A DNA stretch of 64,000 nt from Limosilactobacillus reuteri (GTDB taxonomy: Bacteria; Bacillota; Bacilli; Lactobacillales; Lactobacillaceae), in NCBI RefSeq assembly GCF_003072625.1, contig NZ_CP027805.1:1387501-1451500 (forward strand). Reading direction: 5' to 3'. The notes below the pieces were generated by a model. The model did no database searches. It was given only the letters and a program-made list of their open reading frames with translations, and was not told the DNA's origin. Shown in pieces: positions 1 to 9,805 of the stretch (its first letter is position 1; each line of letters opens with the position of its first letter). Both the position numbers and the translations under genes were made by a program.

Positions 1-1038
1 TCTGGGCTGTTCCCCTTTCGACGGTGGATCTTATCACTCATCGTCTGACTCCTGAGTATAAATCGATGGCATTCGGAGTTTATCTGAAGTTGGTAACCCA
101 TGACGGGCCCCTTGTCCAAACAGTAGCTCTACCTCCACGATTCTTTACCTCAAGGCTCCCCCTAAAGAGATTTCGGAGAGAACCAGCTATCTCCAAGTTC
201 GTTTGGAATTTCACCGCTACCCACACCTCATCCCAGCCATTTTCAACTGACACGGGTTCGGTCCTCCAGTGCGCTTTACCGCACCTTCAACCTGGACATG
301 GGTAGGTCACCTGGTTTCGGGTCTACAACTACATACTTCTTACGCCCATTTAAGACTCGCTTTCGCTACGGCTCCGGTTTTCCCACCTTAACCTTGCATG
401 CAATCGTAACTCGCCGGTTCATTCTGCAAGAGGCACGCCGTCACCCATTAACGGGCTCCGACAGCTTGTAGGCACATGGTTTCAGGAACTATTTCACTCC
501 CCTTCCGGGGTGCTTTTCACCTTTCCCTCACGGTACTGGTTCACTATCGGTCACTAGGGAGTATTTAGCCTTGCGAGATGGTCCTCGCGGGTTCCGACGG
601 GGTTTCACGTGTCCCGCCGTACTCAGGATCCTGAACAGAGAGTGTGACGTTTCGTCTACGGGGCTTTCACCCTCTATGGCACAGCTTCCCAACTGTTGCG
701 ACTACGTCGCACTTTGGTAACTCTAATGTTCAGTCCTACAACCCCAACAAGCAAGCTTGTTGGTTTGGGCTCTTCCCTTTTCGCTCGCCGCTACTCAGGG
801 AATCGATATTTCTTTCTCTTCCTGCAGCTACTAAGATGTTTCAGTTCACTGCGTCTACCTCTTGCTAGCTATGTATTCACTAGTCAAGTAATCAGCGACT
901 AAGCTGATTGGGTTGCCCCATTCGGAAATCTCCGGATCAAAGCGTACTTACCGCTCCCCGAAGCATATCGGTGTTAGTCCCGTCCTTCATCGGCTCCTAG
1001 TACCAAGGCATTCACCATGCGCCCTTCATAACTTAACC
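1..1038 (-). rRNA. 23S ribosomal RNA, 5' part (cut by window edge)
   Basis: The complement matches the conserved 5' portion of bacterial 23S rRNA. It begins near 1038 with the usual GGTTAAGTTATGAAGGGCGC start and continues past the left edge. All open reading frames here are chance frames within rRNA. The exact 5' end is estimated from conservation. Confidence 0.97.
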
Positions 1039-1197
1039 TAAACAATCAAAGATTGTCTGATTAATTGAGTTAGCGATTATAATTTGTTAATTAAAACTCA
1101 AATAACGCGGTGTTCTCGGTTTATTGTTTTGTTAATAAAGAAATTAGATAGTATTTAGTTTTCAAAGTACAAACTCTATCAACCTTATGGTTGATAA

Positions 1198-1270
1198 TGG
1201 AGAATAACGGAATCGAACCGATGACCTCCTGCTTGCAAAGCAGGTGCTCTCCCAGCTGAGCTAATTCCCC
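1198..1270 (-). tRNA. tRNA-Ala (anticodon UGC)
   Basis: A 73-nt cloverleaf on the minus strand lies in the 16S-23S spacer. The acceptor stem is GGGGAAT/ATTCTCC with discriminator A. The anticodon loop TTTGCAA gives anticodon TGC, and the T arm contains GGTTCGATTCC. The CCA end is not encoded. The Ile-Ala pair in the spacer is typical of lactobacilli. Confidence 0.96.
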
Positions 1271-1273
1271 ATA

Positions 1274-1348
<75 letters not shown>

Positions 1349-1434
1349 AAATAAGTGTCTTATAGGTTAAAGTTTTAAGAGGTAAACCTCTCAAAACTAA
1401 ACAAAGTTTCTTCGATGTGTAGGTTCCGTTTTAT

Positions 1435-3013
<1,579 letters not shown>

Positions 3014-3105
3014 ATAAAACATATAAGAACTTGAATAGCTCTCAATTATCTTTGTTATTAAGCGAATTGACTTCGCAAATGTTTTGCTTCAAATCACATC
3101 GTGAT

Positions 3106-3158
3106 TGAAGACCCTACACATTTGATTCGTCGAAACTTTGTTCAGTTTTCAAAGGTCT
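3106..3158 (-). other. 16S precursor processing stem (5' arm)
   Basis: The leader upstream of 16S (3106-3158) is complementary to the region just 3' of 16S (1391-1427). On the transcript, ATGTGTAGG pairs with CCTACACAT, and the AACAAAGTTTC block pairs with GAAACTTTGTT. This long stem around 16S is the usual RNase III processing structure. CTTTGAAAACT in the leader resembles the antitermination boxA region. Pairing is read directly from the sequence; function is from established rRNA biology. Confidence 0.7.
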
Positions 3159-3194
3159 ACCTGTTGGCTAATTGAACAGCCAATCAACATATTA

Positions 3195-3224
3195 ATTATA
3201 GCATACATCAAATCGGCTTGTCAA
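3195..3224 (-). promoter_or_regulatory. rrn promoter P2
   Basis: Consensus sigma-A promoter on the minus strand: TTGACA (3224-3219), an 18-nt spacer, then TATAAT (3200-3195). It lies about 180 nt upstream of 16S and points into the operon. Confidence 0.85.
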
Positions 3225-3284
3225 GAAGAAATTTTAATTAATTTTAAATTTCTTTTGATTGATAACTCAATCAGCAACTTTATT

Positions 3285-3313
3285 AATATATCATGTCATC
3301 AAGTCGATGTCAA
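3285..3313 (-). promoter_or_regulatory. rrn promoter P1
   Basis: A second sigma-A promoter upstream of P2: TTGACA (3313-3308), a 17-nt spacer, then TATATT (3290-3285). Tandem P1/P2 promoters are usual for Firmicute rRNA operons. Apart from these two promoters and the leader, the 3014-3426 interval holds nothing else I can identify. Confidence 0.8.
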
Positions 3314-3426
3314 CAATTATTTTTAACTTTTTTTGTCAAACCATCTCAACAGCGCTTAACTGTTTTGACAACGATAATTACTATACATGGGTTTTTATTC
3401 CCCGTCAACTGTTTTTTCTAAAAAAA

Positions 3427-3675
3427 TTAAAAAGTATTCTCAAGGTCATACAAACAGTTAAAAACTTCAATAGCAACTAGGTCAATATCATCAAAGCGAA
3501 AACGTTCATAAGGGCGATATCGAACGAAGATAAATTCTTCCCTACTATGGATATAAGTTACATCACATAATGGAATACCAAATTTTTCAAATGTCCGTTT
3601 CTGCCGATCTCTTGAATCATCGTTTTGCATCGCAATCAAACGTCTAATAATCACTAATAATTCTGATTCTTTCAC
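3427..3675 (-). CDS. DUF1797 family small protein (YkuJ-like)
   Basis: An 82-residue soluble protein of unknown role. It has the pattern of the DUF1797/YkuJ family: an N-terminal helix with an IIRRLIAMQ-type stretch, a central FEKFGIPLCDVTY strand region, and a conserved FDDIDLVAIEVF C-terminus. The start is supported by an upstream AGGAGGA ribosome-binding site (about 3685). It lies downstream of the glycolipid operon, from which a hairpin separates it. No signal peptide or membrane segment is visible. The family has a structural representative but no agreed function, so none is assigned. Confidence 0.75.
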   Translation of the reverse strand: MKESELLVIIRRLIAMQNDDSRDRQKRTFEKFGIPLCDVTYIHSREEFIFVRYRPYERFRFDDIDLVAIEVFNCLYDLENTF

Positions 3676-3700
3676 AATGTTAATCCTCCTTCATACAAAT

Positions 3701-3728
3701 AAAGGATCGTGCTAGCACACAATCCTTT
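3701..3728 (-). terminator. Hairpin after the glycolipid operon
   Basis: The inverted repeat AAAGGAT...ATCCTTT has an inner GTG/CAC pairing around a CTAG loop. It sits between the flippase-like gene and the DUF1797 gene. The U-run is better on the plus strand than on the minus strand, so it may be a weak attenuator for the minus-strand operon. Confidence 0.55.
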
Positions 3729-3731
3729 TTT

Positions 3732-4745
3732 CTATCTTTTTACTTTATCAGGCTTTATAAATACAGCTACAATTCCGGCGAACATTCCGAAGTAATATGT
3801 GAGTAGTCGCCATAAGATCATTGCTAAAACCAATTTTGTATTTGAGTGAATAAAACTTGCAAAGAGAACGGAAAAACTATACTCGGCTCCCCCCGCCCCT
3901 CCTGGAATTGGAAAAAGCGAAATAATCATAAAAATTAACACGTGCAAGCTGAGCACCATCACAAAATTAATGTGGTCAATTCCAAGCGCAAGCATAATAA
4001 AGTATGGGATTGCATAGTAAAAGAATAATTGAAAAATAGTTACTACGCAAACCTTAAGCAGCTTCTTATAATCTTGCTTCATTCGGAGACTCTCTTGGTA
4101 AAAAGTATCCACTTTTTCATTTAGGACAACTTTCATGTGCTCATATCGGTTAGCCTTCATAAAAATAGCAGCTGGTTTGATAACGAGGTTCATTAGTTTT
4201 TTAGTAAAACTATACCAGTACATTACCATCAATAATCCGACAATTACTGCTAGGTGAATTAAAAAGCCAAATATTACTAATAATGAAAGAGCATGGAGTT
4301 TTTCCGTAATAAAATGAAAACCAATTAACAAACTAATCAAGAAGTTAACAACAATCATTGCTTGAAATACAACAAACTTCATTAAAAGAACTGAACTTGC
4401 CAATCCTCCATCAACACCTGATTGAATCATTGCCACTAATTGCGCTGGTTGTCCCCCTGTCGAGAACGGAGTAATTCCATTAAATAGTTGTTCAATTAAT
4501 GGTAATCGTAACGCATCCTTCCAGGTAAAACCATCGTGACGATCATTCATAAATATCTTTACGACAACCGCCTCCAAGCCTAAATATAAACAAATACAGC
4601 CAAGTGCAACGAGCATCCATCCCCAATTAATGGCAGAAACATCCTGTAACAATAGGTGGATGTTTGAGTTACGTAATGAGTAGCCGAGAATTCCAATTCC
4701 AATAATTAGCATTATACTTAATACTAACCAATTTCGTCTGCTCAC
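3732..4745 (-). CDS. Flippase-like integral membrane protein (LPG synthase TM family)
   Basis: A 337-residue polytopic membrane protein with about eight hydrophobic segments. It resembles the membrane half of MprF (PF03706, UPF0104) without the lysyl-transfer domain. Conserved features seen are the GGQPAQL stretch near residue 100 and PIPGGAGGAEY near 275. The GTG start at 4745 shares its G with the TAG stop of LafB (TAGTG), and an AAAGGGGG ribosome-binding site lies within lafB, so translation is coupled. Next to two diacylglycerol glycosyltransferases, a role in moving or sensing glycolipid across the membrane is plausible. That role is inferred from context. Confidence 0.8.
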   Translation of the reverse strand: MSRRNWLVLSIMLIIGIGILGYSLRNSNIHLLLQDVSAINWGWMLVALGCICLYLGLEAVVVKIFMNDRHDGFTWKDALRLPLIEQLFNGITPFSTGGQPAQLVAMIQSGVDGGLASSVLLMKFVVFQAMIVVNFLISLLIGFHFITEKLHALSLLVIFGFLIHLAVIVGLLMVMYWYSFTKKLMNLVIKPAAIFMKANRYEHMKVVLNEKVDTFYQESLRMKQDYKKLLKVCVVTIFQLFFYYAIPYFIMLALGIDHINFVMVLSLHVLIFMIISLFPIPGGAGGAEYSFSVLFASFIHSNTKLVLAMILWRLLTYYFGMFAGIVAVFIKPDKVKR

Positions 4746-5776
4746 TAAGCATCCCCCTTTCGCGCTTGCTCCTGATAAAACTTAGTCCAAACATCTGCCA
4801 AATGTTCTTTTGAGTACTCCTTAGCAGCTCGCTGGGCCTGATTTTGCCAATGTGCCAGTCGTGCAGGATCATTGCGTAATAATGTCAACTTCATTTGCAT
4901 CTCATTGACATCTTTAGCAGGCTCGTAATCCCCTTCAATAATAGAATGATAAAGGTCAAGATCGCGCAACATTACTGGTGTCCCGCAGCTAAAAGCTTCT
5001 AAGACAGACATTGGGAACAGTTCATTATATGAAGGTAAAAGAAATAGGTCAGCAAGATTGTTCAGTTCAGCAATCTTATCCCGCGAAACGATTCCTGTAA
5101 AATGTAAATTAGCTAGTGGATTATCTACTACCTTTTTTAATTCACTATAGCCATCAGTTAAACGACCAAAAGAAAATCCGCCAGCCCAAAAAAACTCAAC
5201 ATCCGGATTTTGGCGAGCAAGACGAATAAAGTCGGGAACCCCTTTTCGTTCTTGAACTTGGCCGCTTCCTAATACCACAAATTTATCGGCAGCAATCCCA
5301 TTTTTTTTTCGGAGAGCAGTCCGCTTAACGGCCGAATATGGATGGAAACGATCATTATCAACAAAGTTAGGAATATAGGCAATCTTTTTTTCAGGAATCC
5401 CGTATGCTACTAACTGCTTGATAAAAGATGGATTTACAACTACTAACTGATCCATGCGTTTATAAAAGGCAATAATATAATGATAAAAAAGCCCGCGAAA
5501 CGGTTGCGGGATTGTAAGACTTCCTTCTAACGTCTCAGGAAGAAAATGCACATAGCCGATCTTTCGACCCCGCTTTTTTGAAAAAGTTGACAAGTAAAAA
5601 AGAGGGTCGATTGTATGATAATGACTGATCTGACTCTTCCCATAACGGTTGATTTCAATTTCAAATTTGTCACTGCATTGGTTGCGCAACAAGTTAATTA
5701 ATTCAAGATAGGCGCTTCCTACTCCTTGTCCCGCAACCTTATCTGCAGATGAAAACATTGTTATTTTAATCATCAT
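4745..5776 (-). CDS. lafB: GT4 glycosyltransferase, second sugar of the glycolipid anchor (LafB-like)
   Basis: A 343-residue GT-B fold transferase of family GT4. The N-terminus carries the glycine-rich KVAGQGVGSAYLEL acceptor loop. The C-terminal half carries the donor-site EX7E motif in NELFPMSVLEAF (about residue 257). By homology with Listeria LafB and enterococcal BgsA it adds a second hexose to glucosyl-diacylglycerol, giving the lipid anchor of lipoteichoic acid. It starts on the overlapping TAATG with lafA and is followed directly by the flippase-like gene. The donor sugar cannot be read from sequence; galactose and glucose both occur in relatives. Confidence 0.8.
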   Translation of the reverse strand: MMIKITMFSSADKVAGQGVGSAYLELINLLRNQCSDKFEIEINRYGKSQISHYHTIDPLFYLSTFSKKRGRKIGYVHFLPETLEGSLTIPQPFRGLFYHYIIAFYKRMDQLVVVNPSFIKQLVAYGIPEKKIAYIPNFVDNDRFHPYSAVKRTALRKKNGIAADKFVVLGSGQVQERKGVPDFIRLARQNPDVEFFWAGGFSFGRLTDGYSELKKVVDNPLANLHFTGIVSRDKIAELNNLADLFLLPSYNELFPMSVLEAFSCGTPVMLRDLDLYHSIIEGDYEPAKDVNEMQMKLTLLRNDPARLAHWQNQAQRAAKEYSKEHLADVWTKFYQEQARKGDA

Positions 5777-6993
5777 TAGCTCCTTGGGCGGTGAAAAAGA
5801 CGATGCGATTTTTCAGCTTGGTTAAGTTCATCATGGACAGCCATATCTCTTTGACAATCCTCGTAGAACTGAACAACCTTTTCAACAAAGACTTCTGCTG
5901 AAATTTCATGTAGCTTTTGTTGCCGTCTCAACCTTGATTCTGAGTTTTTTGGTTGGTTAAGGTAAAACAAGACACCATTAACCAAGTCAGCCCGTTTTTG
6001 AAAACTAATACCAATCGCTGGATCATCAATCAATTGGTCAGTATATTCACTACGCATAACTACGATTGGCAAATCCGAGGCAAGGGCTTCATCATAAGTC
6101 AGTCCTTGTGATTCAGAATCAGAGGCTGAAACAAAAACATCTGCCATCTGGTAATAATGGTAAACTTCATCATTTGAAATCTCACCAGCAAAACTAATAT
6201 TGTCATTAAGCTGCATTTCACGAACTTGACGCTCCAAAGTATGTCTTGCGGGACCATCCCCAACAATCAGCAACTGTGCATCAGGCTTGTGAGCAAGAAT
6301 ATCTGGCATTGCTTCTATTAATGAATGGATATTCTTTTCATATGCTAAACGACTAAGCGAAAGTAAAACTGGGGTCTCTTCACCATAGCCTAGCTTTGCC
6401 CTTAAATTAGCTATTTCTTCTGCTGAATCGCGTTTACTATATACTCGTAAATTAATCCCAGTCGGAATAACACGAATTGGTGACTCTACATGATAACTGG
6501 TTAAAGTATCCAAAACACGGTCACTTGGAGCAATAATCCCAGAAATATTTTTTAAATAAAGATGAGCAAGCCTGGCAACATCATTTGGCTTAAGAATATG
6601 GCCATTCGCAATATAGTGAAGATAATCTTGATACATCGTATGGTAAGTATGGAGACAGGGAATATGCAAATGCTTGGCAACCGTCTTCCCCATAACTCCA
6701 AGCGCAAATTCAGTTTGATTATGAACTATATCTAATTGGAACTTTTTAGCAAGTTTGATAGCCCGAAATACGCCGCGCACCGCAATGCGACGATCAGAAA
6801 ACGAAACAAAGGGAATGCTTGCAAAGCGGTATATCCCATTTTCAACGTCATCATGTTTCGCCTTAGGATCAGTTGTCGTAAAAATATATACATGATGTCC
6901 CTGAACAATCAATTCATCACGAAGCGTCTTAATTGAAGTCGCCACGCCACTCACCTGAGGGAAATATGTATCTGTAAAAATACCAATATTCAA
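5776..6993 (-). CDS. lafA: 1,2-diacylglycerol alpha-glucosyltransferase (LafA-like, GT4)
   Basis: A 405-residue GT4 enzyme expected to transfer glucose from UDP-glucose to diacylglycerol, the first step of glycolipid and lipoteichoic-acid anchor synthesis at the inner membrane face. The N-terminal TDTYFPQVSGVATSI motif is characteristic of this branch. The donor EX7E motif is in SESQGLTYDEA (about residue 295). It has the usual length for the family. It is first in a three-gene operon with lafB and the flippase-like gene, all overlapping by one base. A good promoter lies about 60 nt upstream. Confidence 0.85.
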   Translation of the reverse strand: MNIGIFTDTYFPQVSGVATSIKTLRDELIVQGHHVYIFTTTDPKAKHDDVENGIYRFASIPFVSFSDRRIAVRGVFRAIKLAKKFQLDIVHNQTEFALGVMGKTVAKHLHIPCLHTYHTMYQDYLHYIANGHILKPNDVARLAHLYLKNISGIIAPSDRVLDTLTSYHVESPIRVIPTGINLRVYSKRDSAEEIANLRAKLGYGEETPVLLSLSRLAYEKNIHSLIEAMPDILAHKPDAQLLIVGDGPARHTLERQVREMQLNDNISFAGEISNDEVYHYYQMADVFVSASDSESQGLTYDEALASDLPIVVMRSEYTDQLIDDPAIGISFQKRADLVNGVLFYLNQPKNSESRLRRQQKLHEISAEVFVEKVVQFYEDCQRDMAVHDELNQAEKSHRLFHRPRS

Positions 6994-7049
6994 CCTAACT
7001 GCTCCTTTTTCATCATAAGTTTTCTAGATAATAATTAGTCATAACTGCT

Positions 7050-7078
7050 ATTATACTAAAGCATTCACTGAACCGCAA
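7050..7078 (-). promoter_or_regulatory. Promoter of the lafA-lafB operon
   Basis: Minus strand: TTGCGG (7078-7073), a 17-nt spacer, TATAAT (7055-7050), about 57 nt before the lafA start. The -10 is perfect and the -35 is partial. Confidence 0.6.
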
Positions 7079-7173
7079 AACAGATTTAGGTTATTTTAAA
7101 TCTTCCTTCTAATAGTGACAAGACTCAGAAAGGCTGATTAAAATTTCTTTACAAAATCTTTTAATAATGAGAA

Positions 7174-7221
7174 TAAAAAATAACTCTCTTGACGGTGCGA
7201 ACTATCAAGAAAGTTATTTTC
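7174..7221 (-). terminator. Terminator of ptsHI
   Basis: A long hairpin follows the ptsI stop. On the minus strand AAAATAACTTTCTTGA pairs with a TCAAGAGAGTTATTTTTT arm that ends in a U-run. This is a typical intrinsic terminator. Confidence 0.85.
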
Positions 7222-7226
7222 ATTTA

Positions 7227-8957
7227 TTAAAGTTTTACCTGCGGAACATACTTTTCCACTAATTTTTGGACCGCCGCGGCAGTTTCAGCATGAATTGCCC
7301 GGTGAACTAATGGCTGTAATTTACGCGTATTCAACTGGTTAATTAAAGAGCGAACACGTAAAATCTGACCACTGCTCATCGAAAATTCATCCAGCCCCAT
7401 TGCCATTAAGAGTGGAACCGCATAAGCATTATTAGCCATCTCTCCGCACATGCCAACCCATTTCCCTTCAGCATGAGCAGCTTCGATCACCTGCCGAACC
7501 ATCCGTAAAACTGCCGGATGAAGTTCTTGATACAGGTAAGCTACTTGCTGGTTCCCACGATCAACAGCGAATAGATATTGAATAAGGTCATTACTGCCAA
7601 TGCTAAAAAAGTCAACATACTTCGCAAAATGTTCAGCCATAACCGCAACTGCCGGAATCTCTAACATCATGCCGACTTCAATATTTTTAGCAACTTGAAT
7701 ACCCGCTTGTTCAAGTTTTTCTTTTTCTTCATCAAGAATCGCGCGCGCTGCTTGAAATTCCTCAATCGTTGCAATCATCGGAAACATAATGGCTAACCGT
7801 CCATAAACTGATGCACGAAGGAGGGCCCGCAATTGAGGACGCAATATTTCTGGGCGTGCTAACCCGATCCTAATGGCGCGAAAACCCAGGTAAGGATTAT
7901 CTTCATGAGGGAGAGCAACCATCCCCAGTTTTTTATCCCCACCAATATCAAGCGTTCGGGCGACTACCCGCTGTTCATTCATCGCCGAAACAAATCTTTT
8001 GTAAGCATTAAATTGTTGCTCTTCTGTTGGCAATTCATCCTTACTCATATAGAGAAATTCTGTTCTCAAAAGGCCAATTCCCTCGGCACCATCCTCTTGA
8101 GCATCAATAACGTCAGCAAAGGTTCCGACGTTGGCTCCCACTTCAAATCGCCGTCCATCAGCACTCACGGTTTGCTTATCTTTTAACGCTCCCCACTTTT
8201 GCTGCTCTTGGATAAATTTACCGGCTAACAAGCGGTAATGCTCAACCTCTTCATTCGTTGGATTGACAATCACTTTGCCATGAATCCCATCAACAATCAG
8301 TAAATCGCCATCATGAATGATCGCAGTAGCATCCTTGACACCAACGACAGCGGGCAAGGAAAGGGTCTTACTCATAATTGTAAAGTGAGAAGTGCGTCCA
8401 CCATTAGTTGTAACAACCCCTGCAACATATCGTTTATCAAATTGAGCGGTATCAGTAGGCGTAATATTATTAGCAACAAAGATCGCGCGATGGTCTAAAA
8501 GTCCTGGGTCTGGTAAAGGAACATTCAATAGGTGACTCAAGACTCGTTTGGTCACATCACGCAAGGCGGTTGCCCGCGCATATAAATATTCATTATCGTT
8601 CTTGCGCTCAAAAATACTTAAATAATAATCTTCAACGCGTTTAACAGCCCACTCGGCGGTATCATGATGGCTATTAATACGGTCAATAATCTTCTTTTGT
8701 AAAGTCGGATCGTCTAAAATCGCAATTTGGGTATCAATAATCGTCACTGCCCGTTGACCTAACAGCTCATGGGCACGCTTAGATAAATGCTGAAGTTCGG
8801 CCTTGCTTAACGTAAAAGAATCATGAAGCCGGGCGACCTCATGATTCTCATCAGCTGTATGCTGTTTTTTTATAGATAGATCTGACTCTACTAACAGGTG
8901 TGCCGGAGCAATCGTAATACCACTACTAGCGGCAAGTCCGGTTAGTAGTATAGACAT
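7227..8957 (-). CDS. ptsI: Phosphoenolpyruvate-protein phosphotransferase (PTS enzyme I)
   Basis: A 576-residue cytosolic enzyme that takes phosphate from phosphoenolpyruvate on a histidine and passes it to HPr, starting the sugar phosphotransferase cascade. The active-site histidine lies in GGRTSHFTIMSK (about residue 189), the PEP-binding domain has the RTEFLYM and GSNDLIQY motifs, and the catalytic cysteine is in GMCGEMAN (about 500). Length is normal. The start overlaps the ptsH stop as TAATG, so the two are translated together. A strong terminator follows. Confidence 0.97.
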   Translation of the reverse strand: MSILLTGLAASSGITIAPAHLLVESDLSIKKQHTADENHEVARLHDSFTLSKAELQHLSKRAHELLGQRAVTIIDTQIAILDDPTLQKKIIDRINSHHDTAEWAVKRVEDYYLSIFERKNDNEYLYARATALRDVTKRVLSHLLNVPLPDPGLLDHRAIFVANNITPTDTAQFDKRYVAGVVTTNGGRTSHFTIMSKTLSLPAVVGVKDATAIIHDGDLLIVDGIHGKVIVNPTNEEVEHYRLLAGKFIQEQQKWGALKDKQTVSADGRRFEVGANVGTFADVIDAQEDGAEGIGLLRTEFLYMSKDELPTEEQQFNAYKRFVSAMNEQRVVARTLDIGGDKKLGMVALPHEDNPYLGFRAIRIGLARPEILRPQLRALLRASVYGRLAIMFPMIATIEEFQAARAILDEEKEKLEQAGIQVAKNIEVGMMLEIPAVAVMAEHFAKYVDFFSIGSNDLIQYLFAVDRGNQQVAYLYQELHPAVLRMVRQVIEAAHAEGKWVGMCGEMANNAYAVPLLMAMGLDEFSMSSGQILRVRSLINQLNTRKLQPLVHRAIHAETAAAVQKLVEKYVPQVKL

Positions 8958-9223
8958 TAGTCAGTCAATCCTTCTTTCTTCATAGTTTCAGCAACGGTGT
9001 CCAAAGCTTCTTTTTCATCGTCACCATTGGCAGTAATAGTAACCTTAGCGTTTTGACCAACACCAAGGGACATTACACCCATGATTGACTTCAAGTTTAC
9101 ACTCTTACCTTCGTATGAAAGAGTAATGTCAGATGAAAACTTTGAAGCAGCTTGTACCAAAATAGTAGCTGGACGAGCATGAATACCAGTTTCTGAAGTA
9201 ATTGTAAATTCACGTTTTTCCAT
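8957..9223 (-). CDS. ptsH: Phosphocarrier protein HPr
   Basis: An 88-residue PTS phosphocarrier. His15 in GIHARPAT is the site phosphorylated by enzyme I. Ser46 in NLKSIMGV is the regulatory site for HPr kinase, used with CcpA in carbon catabolite control. The ATG at 9223 is preceded by a GAAGGAGA ribosome-binding site. First gene of the ptsHI operon. Confidence 0.97.
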   Translation of the reverse strand: MEKREFTITSETGIHARPATILVQAASKFSSDITLSYEGKSVNLKSIMGVMSLGVGQNAKVTITANGDDEKEALDTVAETMKKEGLTD

Positions 9224-9262
9224 ATTAATCAGTCTCCTTCGAGCAGATATAATTAATTTATT

Positions 9263-9283
9263 ATCAGTAGCTTTACCACTGAT
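9263..9283 (-). promoter_or_regulatory. Leader hairpin upstream of ptsH
   Basis: An 8-bp inverted repeat (ATCAGTGG / CTACTGAT with one G-U pair, 5-nt loop) lies in the 5' untranslated region between the ptsH promoter and start. There is no U-run, so it is not a terminator. Possible roles are mRNA stability or control of translation; none is shown. Confidence 0.4.
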
Positions 9284-9299
9284 ACACCTCGATAATTAC

Positions 9300-9328
9300 A
9301 TTTTAGCAATTGTAAGCGTTAAATACAA
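9300..9328 (-). promoter_or_regulatory. Promoter of ptsHI
   Basis: Minus strand: TTGTAT (9328-9323), a 17-nt spacer, TAAAAT (9305-9300). The spacer contains AACGCTTACA, which fits only one half of a CcpA cre site, so catabolite control here is uncertain. Confidence 0.55.
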
Positions 9329-9344
9329 GGCTACATCTTACGAT

Positions 9345-9530
9345 TTATCGCTCTCTTAATTGATAAATAACTTTACCGCCTCGCTGCGCTTCGCCTTTAA
9401 TTTGCGAACGATACGCATACGAGTGAAAAATTGGTTGAAATTGCTGAAAATTCTCAGGGGTAATTACAAAATGATCAATCTTTTTATTTTGCAAGTCATC
9501 CAACAATTGCTCAAAATTTTCTTCTGCCAT
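9345..9530 (-). CDS. Small conserved-looking hypothetical protein
   Basis: A 61-residue soluble, charged protein that I do not recognise. The reality of the gene is supported by a good ribosome-binding site (GAGGTGA, 7 nt before ATG 9530) and by a TATAAT box on the same strand at 9568-9563. It contains no signal peptide, membrane segment or cysteine pair. It lies between ptsH and clpE, divergent from clpE. The CIRCE-like operator at 9595-9621 lies immediately upstream, so this gene rather than clpE could be the HrcA target. Confidence 0.6.
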   Translation of the reverse strand: MAEENFEQLLDDLQNKKIDHFVITPENFQQFQPIFHSYAYRSQIKGEAQRGGKVIYQLRER

Positions 9531-9594
9531 TCAATCACCTCAACATAAAATTTTATTTTCTTATTATACACGAAATTACTTTCATCTTTCTATT

Positions 9595-9621
9595 TTAGCA
9601 TTCATGGCTAAAGAGTGCTAA
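9595..9621. promoter_or_regulatory. CIRCE-like element (HrcA operator)
   Basis: TTAGCATTC, 9 nt, GAGTGCTAA. The CIRCE consensus is TTAGCACTC-N9-GAGTGCTAA, so only one base differs and the spacer is exact. HrcA is the repressor of groE/dnaK heat-shock operons. The element lies between the divergent small gene (start 9530) and clpE (start 9806). Confidence 0.75.
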
Positions 9622-9710
9622 AATCAAAGTAAGCTGTTTTCGGCATTCCTAAGTAACTTAGCTATGCGGAAAATCGCTCTTTATTTAAGAAAATATTTAA
9701 GTTTTATGGC

Positions 9711-9765
9711 TTGCTTTGCGATAAAAAGTAAGTATAATATTAACCAATGGTCAAGAAAGGTCAAA
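9711..9765 (+). promoter_or_regulatory. clpE promoter with CtsR operator
   Basis: TTGCTT (9711-9716), a 16-nt spacer, TATAAT (9733-9738). It is followed at 9749-9765 by GGTCAAGAAAGGTCAAA, a direct heptad repeat that fits the CtsR operator with one change. The operator covers the expected transcription start, so CtsR would block clpE until heat or protein-folding stress. Confidence 0.85.
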
Positions 9766-9805
9766 ACATTTCTTGGTGAAACTATTTAGGAGGTATTAAA
9801 TTCAG

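Noticed and set aside
9321-9340. CcpA cre site in the ptsH promoter
   Set aside because: Only one half-site fits (CGCTTACAA); the other half has three mismatches to the consensus.
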